Assembly: GCA_965249685.1 (NCBI GenBank)
Contig: CBDFMN010000003.1
Coordinates: 1,984,001 to 2,048,000, forward strand
From: RH-AL1 sp965249685
GTDB taxonomy: Bacteria; Pseudomonadota; Alphaproteobacteria; Rhizobiales; Beijerinckiaceae
Length of the DNA: 64,000 bases
Direction: 5' to 3'
In this document: positions 53,738 through 62,627 of the stretch, piece by piece
How positions within the stretch are numbered: position 1 is the first letter of the stretch
How the letters are laid out: every line of letters begins with the position of its first letter
Position numbers and translations under genes: made by a program
Notes under the pieces: generated by a model
What the model was told of the DNA's origin: nothing
Seen by the model: the letters and a program-made list of their open reading frames with translations, nothing else
Database searches by the model: none

Positions 53738-56095
53738 ATGCAGACGGTCGACCAGGACGTGGCAGGTTCGGAGACGGGTCGAGGCGATCCTCACTCGAAC
53801 CTGCCGCCCCTCGCTTTCGGCTTCGAGCGCATCGGCCTCGTCTCCCTGCGCGCGCCGTTCCTGATCCTGATCGTCTTCGTCATCCTGGGGGTGGGCGCGG
53901 CCTTCGGCCTGGGACGGTTGAAGGTCGACGATTCGCTGAGCCAGCTGTTTCGCTCCAACACCCCCCAGTTCCGCCAGTACGAGGCGGTGACGCGCGACTT
54001 CCCCTCCAGCGAGTACGACGTGCTCGTCGTGGTCCAGGGCGACAAGCTGCTGCAACGCGACGCGCTGGAGAAGGTCCGCGACCTCGTCACCGACCTTCAA
54101 TTGGTGGACGGCACGCGCGGCATCATTTCCCTCTTCTCGGCACGCCAGCCGCCGGAAAACGGGCAAATTCCCGCGCCGCTCTTCCCCGAGCCGCTTCCAG
54201 AGGGCCAGGCGTACGAGGACCTCGTCGCCAAGGTGCGCTCCAACGAGCTGATACAGGGCAAGCTCCTGTCGGACGATGGCCAGTTGGCGCTGATCGTCCT
54301 CGCCCTCAACCCGGACGTCGCTTCCAGCCAGAAGTCTGGCGCGATCGTCTCCGAGATCCGCAATACGATGACCCGCGACCTCGAAGGCTCGGGCCTTACA
54401 GGCCAACTCGCCGGCGTGCCAGTGATGCAACTCGAGATACACGATTCCGTGGAGCGCGACCGCATCATCTACAACGCCATCGGCTTTATCGCCGGCTGCG
54501 TCATCGCCATCCTCTTCTTCCGCCGCATCTCCTTCATGTTCGTGGCGGCGGCGCCGCCCCTGGTCGCCATCGTCCTGGCCATCGGCGCGCTCGGCTGGCT
54601 CGACTTCCGGCTCAACATCTTCCTCAATGTGATGACGCCGCTCATCATGGTGATCAGTTTCTCGGATTCGATGCAGCTCACCTTCGCCATCCGCGACCGG
54701 CTGATGGGCGGCGAGAGCAAGACCGCTGCGATCAAGGGGGCGCTGGCCGTGGTCGGGCCCGCCTGCGTACTGACGCATGCCACCGCGATGGTCTCCTTCG
54801 TCGCCCTGCTCTTCTCGGATTCCGACCTCATCCGCACCTTCGGCGAGGCGGGGCTGATCACCACCGCGATCGCGCTCGTCACCGTGCTCATCCTGCTGCC
54901 GCTGCTGGCGGTCCTGCTGGTGCGCGGCGAGGCGAAACTGGCGCAAGCGACGCCCAGCGCCGACCGCGCGGTCAACGCGCTGCGCGGCTTCTGCCGCTGG
55001 ATCGCCGAGCGAATGGTCGGCCGGCCCGGCCTCTACAGCCTCATCGGCATCGCCGTCGTGGTCGGATTGTCCGTCGTCTACTCCCAGTTGGAGCCCCGCT
55101 ACCGCCTCGCCGACCAGGTTCCGAACAACGAGCAGGCGGTGACCGCCAACGGCAGCCTCGACAAGAAGCTGACCGGCGCCAACCCCGTCGACGTGCTCAT
55201 CGAGTTCCCTCCGGGACAGGACCTCTACGCGCCAGAGACGCTGGCGACGATCGCCGCTGTGCAGCGCACGGTGCAGAGCCAGCCGGGCGTCGGCAACGTC
55301 TTCTCCCTGCAGACCCTACGCGACTGGCTGGCCCAGAAGCTTGGCAGGAACGACATCGACACGCTGAAGCAATATGTCGGCTTCCTCCCCAAGCCGCTCG
55401 TGCGCCGCTACATCTCGGAAGATAAGCGCGCGGTGCTCGTCTCCGGCCGCATCCCCGACATCGACGCCAGCAGGCTGTTGCCGACGGTCGACGCGCTGGA
55501 CAAGCGGCTCGATGCCGTGCGCGCCGAACACAAGACCTACGGCATCGCGGTGACAGGGCTGGCGGTCATCGCCGCGCGCAACAGCGCCGCGATGATCGAA
55601 CGCCTGAGCCGCGGGCTGACGATCGAGATCGTCTTCGTGGCCGCCTTCATCGGTCTTGCGTTCCGTTCCTGGGTGGTGATGCTGCTGTCGATCCTACCGG
55701 GTATCTTCCCTATCGTCGCCTCGGGCGCCCTGCTCTACGTCATGGGGGAGGGCCTGCAGTTCGCCAGCGTCGTGGCACTCACCGTCTCGTTCGGCCTCGG
55801 CCTCAGCGCGACGATCCACTTCCTCAACCGCCTGCGGCTGGAGGAACGGCCGGGAGAGAGCGCGGCGCGCTCGGTCGAGCGGGCCACGATCCTCGTCGGC
55901 CCCGCCCTGATCCTGACGTCGGTGGTGCTGGCCTGCGGGCTCGCCGTCACCGCCTTCTCCAACCTGCCGATGCTGCGCCTCTTCGGCTGGCTCAGCGCGT
56001 TTGCGATGATGGCGGCGCTGACGGCCGACCTGCTGATCCTGCGGCCGACGGCGATGTACCTGCGCAGCCTCGTCGCGAGCCGACGCTCGCTCTGA
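53738..56095 (+). CDS. MMPL/RND-family transporter
   Basis: The 785-residue membrane protein has two repeats of six helices, each after a large periplasmic loop: a first helix at about residues 37-60 followed by VDDSLSQLFRSNTPQFRQYE, the helix cluster around IGFIAGCVIAILFFRRISF to LLPLLAVLLVRG, then a helix at about residues 430-447 with LEPRYRLADQVPNNEQAVTA, and the last cluster from IEIVFVAAFIGLAF to the end. Family members export lipids or hydrophobic compounds, and some alphaproteobacterial ones move hopanoids. No hopanoid genes are present, so the cargo is unknown. ATG 53738 has GGAAGG upstream; earlier codons are not family-like. Confidence 0.9.
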   Translation: MQTVDQDVAGSETGRGDPHSNLPPLAFGFERIGLVSLRAPFLILIVFVILGVGAAFGLGRLKVDDSLSQLFRSNTPQFRQYEAVTRDFPSSEYDVLVVVQGDKLLQRDALEKVRDLVTDLQLVDGTRGIISLFSARQPPENGQIPAPLFPEPLPEGQAYEDLVAKVRSNELIQGKLLSDDGQLALIVLALNPDVASSQKSGAIVSEIRNTMTRDLEGSGLTGQLAGVPVMQLEIHDSVERDRIIYNAIGFIAGCVIAILFFRRISFMFVAAAPPLVAIVLAIGALGWLDFRLNIFLNVMTPLIMVISFSDSMQLTFAIRDRLMGGESKTAAIKGALAVVGPACVLTHATAMVSFVALLFSDSDLIRTFGEAGLITTAIALVTVLILLPLLAVLLVRGEAKLAQATPSADRAVNALRGFCRWIAERMVGRPGLYSLIGIAVVVGLSVVYSQLEPRYRLADQVPNNEQAVTANGSLDKKLTGANPVDVLIEFPPGQDLYAPETLATIAAVQRTVQSQPGVGNVFSLQTLRDWLAQKLGRNDIDTLKQYVGFLPKPLVRRYISEDKRAVLVSGRIPDIDASRLLPTVDALDKRLDAVRAEHKTYGIAVTGLAVIAARNSAAMIERLSRGLTIEIVFVAAFIGLAFRSWVVMLLSILPGIFPIVASGALLYVMGEGLQFASVVALTVSFGLGLSATIHFLNRLRLEERPGESAARSVERATILVGPALILTSVVLACGLAVTAFSNLPMLRLFGWLSAFAMMAALTADLLILRPTAMYLRSLVASRRSL

Positions 56096-56148
56096 GGCGG
56101 AATGTCGTCCCCGAAGGGCGTGCCGCAAAGCCACCCGCGACCACGGAA

Positions 56149-56178
56149 AAGCCCCGGCCGCCATGGCGACCGGGGCTT
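56149..56178 (-). terminator. Rho-independent terminator for the minus-strand secreted protein gene
   Basis: AAGCCCCGG and CCGGGGCTT form a nine-base-pair stem around a 12-base loop. On the minus strand it is followed by TTTTCC, and it lies 22 bases after the stop of the gene ending at 56200. It may also slow plus-strand transcription from the MMPL gene, but it lacks a T-run in that direction. Confidence 0.75.
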
Positions 56179-56199
56179 AGAACAAGATTCAGTGGTCGA

Positions 56200-56682
56200 T
56201 CAAACTTTCGAGAGCGTCACCGATACATCCGTGATGTCGGTGCCGGTCGGCCGGATGTTGACGGACTGCTTGCCGGCGCGCGCCGCGATGGCGATGCCGG
56301 CGGTGAAGCCGAGGCCCTCGACCGTCGCCGAGATCTGCTTGGGGTCGATGCGGCCGACGATCTGGCCATTGGCGCCGCGCGAAGTCTCCTGCCACGTCCC
56401 GCTGATCGCGCCGCTACCGGACGCCTTCACGTTGCTCACCACGTTGAACACGTAGCTGTCGCTCGCGCACGTGAGGTTCTGCGCGAGGGCCTCGCCGCCG
56501 CCAGAGACCTCGTAATGCGCCTTGCAGCGTAGCCGCTCCTTGCCACCGTTCTTGACGGTGATGGTGCCGCCGCCCGTCCAGGCGCCGCTGAAGGAAGAGA
56601 ATGGCCCCTCGGCCGCCTGCGCGGGTGCCAAGGCGAGGCCGAGCGCGAGCGCGGCGCCGATGGGTACAATCCGTTTCGTCAT
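56200..56682 (-). CDS. Secreted protein, unknown function
   Basis: This 160-residue protein has a signal peptide (MTKRIVPIGAALALGLALAP, cleavage near AQAAEGP). The mature part is beta-rich: FSGAWTGGGTITVKNGGKER, then LRCKAHYEV, ALAQNLTCASDSYVFNVVSN, GTWQETSRGANGQIVGRI and GFTAGIAIAARAGKQSVNI. Two cysteines could form a disulfide. This pattern is common in Rhizobiales hypothetical proteins. A tandem 18-bp repeat lies 25 bases upstream and a terminator follows. Confidence 0.8.
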   Translation of the reverse strand: MTKRIVPIGAALALGLALAPAQAAEGPFSSFSGAWTGGGTITVKNGGKERLRCKAHYEVSGGGEALAQNLTCASDSYVFNVVSNVKASGSGAISGTWQETSRGANGQIVGRIDPKQISATVEGLGFTAGIAIAARAGKQSVNIRPTGTDITDVSVTLSKV

Positions 56683-56706
56683 CTGTGTTCCCCGTAACCG
56701 GCCATC

Positions 56707-56742
56707 ATCAGTTTGGCTCAACCCATCAGCTTGGCTCAACCA
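56707..56742. repeat. Two tandem 18-bp direct repeats upstream of the secreted protein gene
   Basis: ATCAGTTTGGCTCAACCC (56707-56724) is followed at once by ATCAGCTTGGCTCAACCA (56725-56742), two mismatches. On the minus strand each unit contains TTGAGCCAA. The position 25-60 bases upstream of the start codon would suit a promoter or binding site. Confidence 0.7.
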
Positions 56743-56840
56743 CCGGCCAGAACTGTATGCCGTCTGCTCAGTTCCAGCCTCGTCGACCAAGGCACCGGAT
56801 CCCCTGGCCTCCGCTTCTTATAAGAAGCGTGTTGCCCATA

Positions 56841-57887
56841 TTAAAGCGGCGCGGCGCGCACGAAGCCCAAAATATCCTTGGCCTGATCCAGCACCGGCCC
56901 GGCGATCGCCCTCGCGCGGGCCGCGCCGTCGCACAGCACTGCGTCGATATGGGCGGGATCCGCGACAAGCCGGCGCATCTCTTCGCCGATCGGTCCGAGC
57001 GAGGCCACCGCCAGATCGACGAGCGCGCCCTTGAACACGGAGAAATTCGCGTTGCCGTAGCTTGCCAGCACCTGCGCCTTGGTCTCCCCGTTCAGCGCCG
57101 CGAATATACCGACGAGGTTGTCGGCCTCAGGCCGCCCGGCCAAGCCGGCGACATCGGAGGGCAGCGGTTCGGGGTCGGTCTTGGCCTTGCGGATCTTGGT
57201 GGCGATAGCGTCGGGACTGTCGGTCAGGTTAATGCGGGAATTGTCCGACGGATCGGACTTCGACATCTTCTTTGACCCGTCACGTAGGCTCATCACGCGC
57301 GTCGCCGGCCCTTGGATCAACGGCTCCGGCAGCGGGAAGAAAGTCTCGCCCAAGCCCTGTGCCGCGATGGCGGCGGCGAAGTCGAGGTTGAACTTCTGGG
57401 CGATGTCGCGGGCGAGTTCGAGGTGCTGCTTCTGGTCCTCGCCGACAGGCACCAGCGTCGCGCGGTAGGCGAGGATGTCGGCCGCCATCAGCACGGGATA
57501 GCCGTAAAGCCCGAGCGAGGCCGCCTCCCGGTCCTTGCCGGCCTTTTCCTTGAACTGCGTCATGCGGTTGATCCAGCCGACGCGCGCCGTGCAGTTCAGC
57601 ACCCAGGCGAGTTCGGCATGCGCCGACACCTGGCTCTGGTTAAAGACCACGTGCTTGGCCGGGTCGATCCCCGCGGCAAGGAACGCGGCGGTGACTTCGC
57701 GGATGCTCGCTTTGAGGGTGGCCGGGTCTTGCGGCACCGTGATCGCGTGCAGGTCGACGACACAGAACAGGCACTCGTGCGTCTTTTGCAGGGTGACGAA
57801 CTTGGTGATCGCGCCGAGGTAATTGCCGAGGTGGAGGTTACCGGTTGGCTGCACGCCGGAGAAGACGCGTTGGGGAAAGTCGGTCAT
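56841..57887 (-). CDS. trpS: Tryptophanyl-tRNA synthetase
   Basis: This class I aminoacyl-tRNA synthetase of 348 residues has the HIGH-type motif in VQPTGNLHLGNYLGA, AADILAYRATLVPVGEDQKQHLEL, and the KMSKS motif in DGSKKMSKSDPSDNSRI. ATG 57887 is chosen over an in-frame start six codons upstream. In many Rhizobiales trpS sits beside murJ; here its neighbours are the secreted protein and SDR genes. Confidence 0.97.
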   Translation of the reverse strand: MTDFPQRVFSGVQPTGNLHLGNYLGAITKFVTLQKTHECLFCVVDLHAITVPQDPATLKASIREVTAAFLAAGIDPAKHVVFNQSQVSAHAELAWVLNCTARVGWINRMTQFKEKAGKDREAASLGLYGYPVLMAADILAYRATLVPVGEDQKQHLELARDIAQKFNLDFAAAIAAQGLGETFFPLPEPLIQGPATRVMSLRDGSKKMSKSDPSDNSRINLTDSPDAIATKIRKAKTDPEPLPSDVAGLAGRPEADNLVGIFAALNGETKAQVLASYGNANFSVFKGALVDLAVASLGPIGEEMRRLVADPAHIDAVLCDGAARARAIAGPVLDQAKDILGFVRAAPL

Positions 57888-57984
57888 CGCGTCGAGGCGG
57901 CCCAATCTTGAGACAAGCGGCGGAGGCGCCGCTTATCCCGCGCGAGGGGGTGCTTGACAAGCCGCCCCGCGCCCGCCGGCCACC

Positions 57985-58719
57985 CTACCAGGGGATCGTC
58001 TCGCCGCCATGGTCCAGGAAGACGCAGCCCGGCTGGCCGGCGCGAGCGGCGATCACCCGCATCATGCCGGAGACGCTCTCAGCCATGCCGACCGACGCCC
58101 CTGGACCGCCCATGTCCGTTTCCACCCAGCCGGGATGCATCGCCACCACCGAGCGCCGCGGGTGCCGCGCGGAAAAGCTCCGCAACATCGTGTTGAGCGC
58201 GGCCTTGCTCGCCCGGTAGATGTCGAGGCCGCCTGTCGCGTTGGCGCCGACGCTGCCGAGGATCGAACTCATGGCGACGATCGTACCGCGCGGGTTCACA
58301 AGGTCGACGCAGGTTTCGATGATCCGCATCGGCGCGAGCGCATTAGTAAGCATGATGCGGTTGAAGTCGGCGGCCGCCATCGTGGCTGCGGATTGACCAT
58401 CGGGATGGCAGAGGCCGGCCGAAACGAACAGCAGGTCGAGCGCCTCGCCAGCGAGGCGGCTGCGCAGCGCCGCGAGGGCTGTGTCATCGGTCACCTCAAG
58501 GCTTTCGATCAGCAATCGGTCCTCGGCCCCGGCTGTCAGGGCCGCGAGGCCGACCGCCGCGCCGCGCCGCGTGGCGATCACCCGCCAGCCGGCGGCGAGA
58601 TAACCGTCAGCCAGGCCGAGGCCGAGCCCGCGCGAGGCGCCGACGAGGAGGATGGTGGGCGGGGTCGCCGCCAGCCTAGACACCGCCCGCGTCCGCCTAT
58701 TTGAAGCCGGTATTCTCAT
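57985..58719 (-). CDS. Short-chain dehydrogenase/reductase family protein
   Basis: This 244-residue SDR has the cofactor loop VGASRGLGLGLADGYLAAGW, LFVSAGL (the NxAG position), AMSSILGSVG with the catalytic Ser, and YRASKAALN with the catalytic Tyr and Lys. Similar proteins are annotated as C-factor-like or SDR oxidoreductases; the substrate is unknown. The start is uncertain: ATG 58719 overlaps the end of the aldo/keto reductase gene by 23 bases and the family core starts about residue 20. Confidence 0.85.
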   Translation of the reverse strand: MRIPASNRRTRAVSRLAATPPTILLVGASRGLGLGLADGYLAAGWRVIATRRGAAVGLAALTAGAEDRLLIESLEVTDDTALAALRSRLAGEALDLLFVSAGLCHPDGQSAATMAAADFNRIMLTNALAPMRIIETCVDLVNPRGTIVAMSSILGSVGANATGGLDIYRASKAALNTMLRSFSARHPRRSVVAMHPGWVETDMGGPGASVGMAESVSGMMRVIAARAGQPGCVFLDHGGETIPW

Positions 58720-59678
58720 GCGGCACGTAGAGCACCTCGAGCGAGCGAACCTCCTCCGCCGTCAGCTTGAGCGACAGTGCCGACACGGCATCATCGAGGT
58801 GGTGCGGCTTGGTCGCGCCGATGATCGGGGCCGAGACTTCTGGCTTGGCGAGCACCCAGGCCAAGGCGACCTGCGCGCGGGGCACGCCGCGCGCCTTGGC
58901 GATGGCGCCGACCTGCGCGACGACCTTGCGGTCGGCGTCCTCCGTCTTGGCATAGAGGCTCTTGCCGTATTCGTCCGTCTCCAGCCGATCGCTGCTCTCG
59001 TCCCAATCGCGCGTCAGGCGGCCACGCGCCATAGGGCTCCAGGGGATGACGCCGACGCCTTCCGCCTGGCAAAGCGGCAGCATCTCGCGCTCCTCCTCGC
59101 GATAGAGAAGGTTGAGGTAGTTCTGCATGGTAGAAAATCGGGTCCAGCCGTGCAGGTCGGCGGTGTAAAGCGCCTTGGCGAACTGCCACGCGAACATCGA
59201 GGAGGCGCCGATATAGCGGGCCTTGCCCGCCTTCACGACGTCGTGCAGCGCCTCCATCGTCTCTTCGACGGGCGTCTCGTAGTCCCAGCGGTGGATCTGG
59301 TAGAGGTCGACGTAATCCGTCTGCAGGCGGCGGAGGCTATGGTCGATCTCGGCCATGATCGCTTTACGCGACAGGCCGGCGCCGTTCGGGCCGGGGCGCA
59401 TGCGGTTGTAGACCTTGGTGGCGAGCACGACCTCGTCGCGGCGAGCGAAATCCTTCAGCGCGCGGCCCACGATCTCCTCGCTGGTGCCGGCAGAATAGGT
59501 GTTTGCCGTATCGAAGAAGTTGATGCCGAGATCGAGCGCCTTGCGGATAAACGGCCGGCTCACCTCCTCGCCGAGGGTCCAGGCGTGCGTGCCCTGGTCG
59601 GAGACGCCGTAGCTCATGCAGCCGAGGACAGAGGCGCGAGACCTGCAGGCCTGTTTTCCCGAGACGTTTGAATTCCAT
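58697..59678 (-). pseudogene. Aldo/keto reductase gene with a single-base frameshift
   Basis: From ATG 59678 the minus strand reads MEFKRLGKTGLQVSRLC, a normal start for this family. The frame then breaks at 59626-59627, where CC stands in place of C. In the next frame the protein continues correctly, beginning near CMSYGVSDQGTHAW, through FFDTANTYSAGTSEEIVG, YVDLYQIHRWDYETPVEETM, GVIPWSPMARGRL and APIIGATKPHHLDDAV. Without the extra base it would be an intact NADPH-dependent reductase of about 326 residues. An internal ATG at 59617 could still give a protein lacking the first strand. It is either a real lesion or a sequencing error. Confidence 0.8.
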
Positions 59679-59944
59679 CAGCTTCCCTCTTTCTTCGGCC
59701 GCTTTCCGGCTGCGGACGGGGCGTCCTACCCGCTTCTGTACCTTGGAGTGGCACGCGACGTCCTGGACGAGGGGGCCGGCCCGCAACGCGCAAGCCGTGA
59801 CGCCGAAACCGCCCGTGGTCCGTCGAGTGGCCCGTAACGTTTTGTTTGCCTACGTTTAACTGGAAGAGGACCGACGGTTCTCAAGGTCCGAGACCGTCCT
59901 TTCCTGCGAAAGCTTGCGGGTCGAGGCGTGCGGGTGGAGATATT

Positions 59945-60403
59945 CTACCGACCGCCCAGGCGAGCCAACGTCACGACGGCGCCGATGATCACCAGCGTCT
60001 GGAACCCGATCGCGCCGATGATCCACTTCAAAAGCTCGGCTTTCAGCCCGGCGATCTCGCCTTTTAGTTCGGCCTTCAGCCCGGCCATATCGCCTTTTAG
60101 GTCAGCGATCTCGCCTTTTAGCTCGGATCGCAAGGCGGCGATGTCACCCTTGAGCTCGGACCGCAAGGCGGCGATGTCACCCTTTAGCTCCGACCGCAAG
60201 GCGGCGATATCACCCTTTAGCTCCGACCTGACGGCAGCGACCTCGACGCGTAGTCCCGAGAGATCGCCCTTGGTGACGAGGGTTTCCGTCCCCACGGCGC
60301 CAATCGTTTCGGCAAGCGCGTCGGCCTGCTCGACAGAGAAATGCCCTTTGTCCTGCAACTGCTTGGAAAAGCGCAGCGTGTCTACGATCATCGTCACGGC
60401 CAT
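59945..60403 (-). CDS. DUF1640-like coiled-coil protein with C-terminal membrane anchor
   Basis: This 152-residue protein has an N-terminal TLRFSKQLQDKGHFSVEQAD region typical of the CCDC90/DUF1640 family, a central coiled coil and a C-terminal membrane helix (WIIGAIGFQTLVIIGAVVTL). The coiled coil is built from 11-residue units, AALRSELKGDI three times, flanked by related units with LKAELKGEI and LKGDMAG. This hendecad spacing predicts an untwisted or right-handed coil. Bacterial function is unknown; the mitochondrial relative regulates a calcium channel and fatty acid-linked processes. It lies 46 bases downstream of hslU. Confidence 0.88.
   Translation of the reverse strand: MAVTMIVDTLRFSKQLQDKGHFSVEQADALAETIGAVGTETLVTKGDLSGLRVEVAAVRSELKGDIAALRSELKGDIAALRSELKGDIAALRSELKGEIADLKGDMAGLKAELKGEIAGLKAELLKWIIGAIGFQTLVIIGAVVTLARLGGR
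60034..60219 (-). repeat. 33-bp tandem repeats in the coiled-coil gene
   Basis: Units at 60034, 60067, 60121, 60154 and 60187 are 33 bp each, with a shortened 21-bp unit at 60100-60120. The last three share the core CAAGGCGGCGAT and are nearly identical; the first two form a second subtype with TTCAGCCCGGC. Each encodes one 11-residue coil turn, so copy-number changes keep the frame. Confidence 0.9.
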
Positions 60404-60449
60404 AGGTCCCGGTCGTCGGCAGACTAGCAGAGCGAACCGGGAAATCCCC

Positions 60450-61757
60450 TCATAAAATGAACCGGCTCAAGTCCGCGTTGCGGGCGAGGTCGCCGATGTT
60501 CCTCTCCACGAAGGCGCCGTCGACCACGATCGTTTCGCCCGCGCGGTCGGAGGCGGTGAAGCTGACGTCATCGAGCACGCGTTCCATGACCGTCTGCAAC
60601 CGCCGCGCGCCGATGTTCTCGACGCTGCCGTTGACCTGCACCGCGACTTTGGCAAGAGCCGCCACCGCATCCGGCGTGAACTCCAAGGCGACGCCCTCGG
60701 TGCCGAGAAGAGCGACGTATTGCTTGAGCAGGCTCGCCTCCGTGTCCGTCAGGATGCGGCGAAAGTCGTCCTCGTCGAGCGGCAGCAGTTCCACGCGGAT
60801 GGGGAGACGACCCTGCAGCTCCGGCAGGAGGTCGGAGGGCTTGGAGACGTGGAACGCGCCCGACGCGATGAACAGCACGTGATCGGTCTTGACCGCGCCA
60901 TGCTTGGTGTTGACGGTGGTGCCTTCGATCAGCGGCAGCAGGTCGCGCTGCACGCCCTCGCGCGACACGTCTGCGCCTCCGCGGCCCTCGCGGGCGCAAA
61001 TCTTGTCGATCTCGTCGAGAAAGACGATGCCGTTGTTCTCGACGGCGCGGATCGCCTCCTGGACGATCCCCTCCTGGTCCATCAGCTTCTCGCTCTCCTC
61101 AGCGAGCAGCGGCGCGTGCGCCTCGCCGACGAGGAGCCGCTTCGGCTTGGCCTGCTTGCCGAGCCCCTTGCCGAAGAGCTCGCCGATGTTGATGGCGCCC
61201 ATGGACGCGCCCGGCATATTGGGCAACTCGAACATCGGCATGCCGCCACCGCCCTGCGCCAGTTCGACCTCGACTTCCTTGTCGTTGAGTTCGCCCGTAC
61301 GAAGCCTGCGGCGGAAGTTGTCGCGCGTCGCGGCGGACGCGGTCGCGCCGACGAGCGCGTCCAGCAGCCGCTCCTCCGCCGCCAACTCGGCGCGGGCGCG
61401 CAAGCCTCGGCGCTTGGTCTCCTTCACCATCGTGATCGCGGATTCAAGCAGATCGCGGACGATCTGCTCGACGTCGCGGCCGACGTAGCCGACCTCGGTG
61501 AACTTCGTCGCCTCCACCTTGAGGAAGGGTGCGTTGGCGAGCTTGGCGAGGCGGCGGGCGATCTCCGTCTTGCCGCAGCCGGTCGGCCCGATCATCAGGA
61601 TGTTCTTTGGCAGCACCTCCTCGCGCATCGGTCCTTCCAGCTTGAGGCGGCGCCAGCGATTGCGCAGCGCGATCGCGACCGCGCGCTTGGCGTCCTTCTG
61701 GCCGACGATGAAGCGGTCGAGTTCGGAGACGATCTCGCGCGGGGAAAAGTCGCTCAT
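60450..61757 (-). CDS. hslU: HslU, ATPase subunit of the HslVU protease
   Basis: The 435-residue AAA+ unfoldase feeds proteins to the HslV peptidase. It has Walker A GPTGCGKT at residues 57-64, the pore-loop sequence TEVGYVGRDVEQIVRDL, Walker B GIVFLDEIDKI, the intermediate domain with FELPNMPGASMG, and the conserved C-terminus DLSRFIL that inserts into HslV. It lies 111 bp downstream of hslV on the same strand. Confidence 0.97.
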   Translation of the reverse strand: MSDFSPREIVSELDRFIVGQKDAKRAVAIALRNRWRRLKLEGPMREEVLPKNILMIGPTGCGKTEIARRLAKLANAPFLKVEATKFTEVGYVGRDVEQIVRDLLESAITMVKETKRRGLRARAELAAEERLLDALVGATASAATRDNFRRRLRTGELNDKEVEVELAQGGGGMPMFELPNMPGASMGAINIGELFGKGLGKQAKPKRLLVGEAHAPLLAEESEKLMDQEGIVQEAIRAVENNGIVFLDEIDKICAREGRGGADVSREGVQRDLLPLIEGTTVNTKHGAVKTDHVLFIASGAFHVSKPSDLLPELQGRLPIRVELLPLDEDDFRRILTDTEASLLKQYVALLGTEGVALEFTPDAVAALAKVAVQVNGSVENIGARRLQTVMERVLDDVSFTASDRAGETIVVDGAFVERNIGDLARNADLSRFIL

Positions 61758-61868
61758 GGAAGGTCACGGTGAGAGGATAAGAAGAAGGTATCTACGCCGC
61801 AGCACCGGCATCGCCGGACCCGTCATAGCGATCATCCTGGGGACAATCCGGGCATGGCACGGCCAACA

Positions 61869-62438
61869 TCATTCGCCGACGCTTTCGATAACGACGTTGC
61901 CGTTGGTGTAGACGCAGATCTCCGCGGCGATCTGCAGCGAGCGCCGGACGATGGCCTCGGGATCGTCCATCACCGGAAGCAGGGCACGGCCGGCGGAAAG
62001 CGCGTAATTGCCGCCCGAGCCGATTGCAATGGCGCTGCCCTCCGCTGTGGCTTCCGGTTCCAGAACGTCGCCCGTACCGGTCAGCACCAAGCCGACGTCC
62101 CGGTCGGCAACGAGCATCATCGCCTCGAGCTTGCGCAAGTAACGGTCGGTGCGCCAGTCCTTGGCGAGTTCGACGCAGGCTCGGGTCAGTTGCCCTGGAT
62201 ATTGCTCGAGCTTCGATTCGAGCCGTTCGAACAGGGTGAAGGCATCGGCCGTCGCACCGGCGAAGCCGCCGATGACGTCGCCCTTCGCAAGCCGGCGCAC
62301 TTTTCGCGCGTTGCCCTTGATGATCGTCTGACCGATGGAGACCTGGCCGTCGCCGCCGATCACCGTGCGGCTACCCTTGCGCACCATGATGATCGTAGTT
62401 CCGTGCCAGCCGGGGCCGGCAGTCGTGGGTTCGGGCAT
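61869..62438 (-). CDS. hslV: HslV, peptidase subunit of the HslVU protease
   Basis: This is a threonine peptidase of the proteasome fold. The catalytic Thr is in WHGTTIIMVRKG (residue 14, exposed after removal of the short propeptide), followed by VIGGDGQVSIGQTI, GFAGATADAFTLFERLE and AIGSGGNYALSAGRAL. The mature start is about 176 residues long, as usual. ATG 62438 is preferred; ATG 62474 would lengthen the propeptide by 12 residues. It forms a two-gene unit with hslU, a heat-shock system in most bacteria. Confidence 0.96.
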   Translation of the reverse strand: MPEPTTAGPGWHGTTIIMVRKGSRTVIGGDGQVSIGQTIIKGNARKVRRLAKGDVIGGFAGATADAFTLFERLESKLEQYPGQLTRACVELAKDWRTDRYLRKLEAMMLVADRDVGLVLTGTGDVLEPEATAEGSAIAIGSGGNYALSAGRALLPVMDDPEAIVRRSLQIAAEICVYTNGNVVIESVGE

Positions 62439-62627
62439 GAAGGGCTCTGCGCAGGCGTACGGGTCACCATCCATCTATGGACCCGCTCGCGGACGCGCAA
62501 GGTCAGCGCCGCCTCATCGGCCGGGCGCAGGGAAAAGCCCGTGCCGCCGATCCCCTTGTCGCCGGCGTGACCAGAACCCGCCGTGCCAAGCTTGCGGTGG
62601 CGGTGAGCAGTACGCGTGGCCGCCGCG

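Noticed and set aside
59873..59902. Hairpin GACGGTTCTC/GAGACCGTC downstream of the coiled-coil gene
   Set aside because: The stem has a bulge and neither strand has a proper T-run, so I do not call it a terminator.
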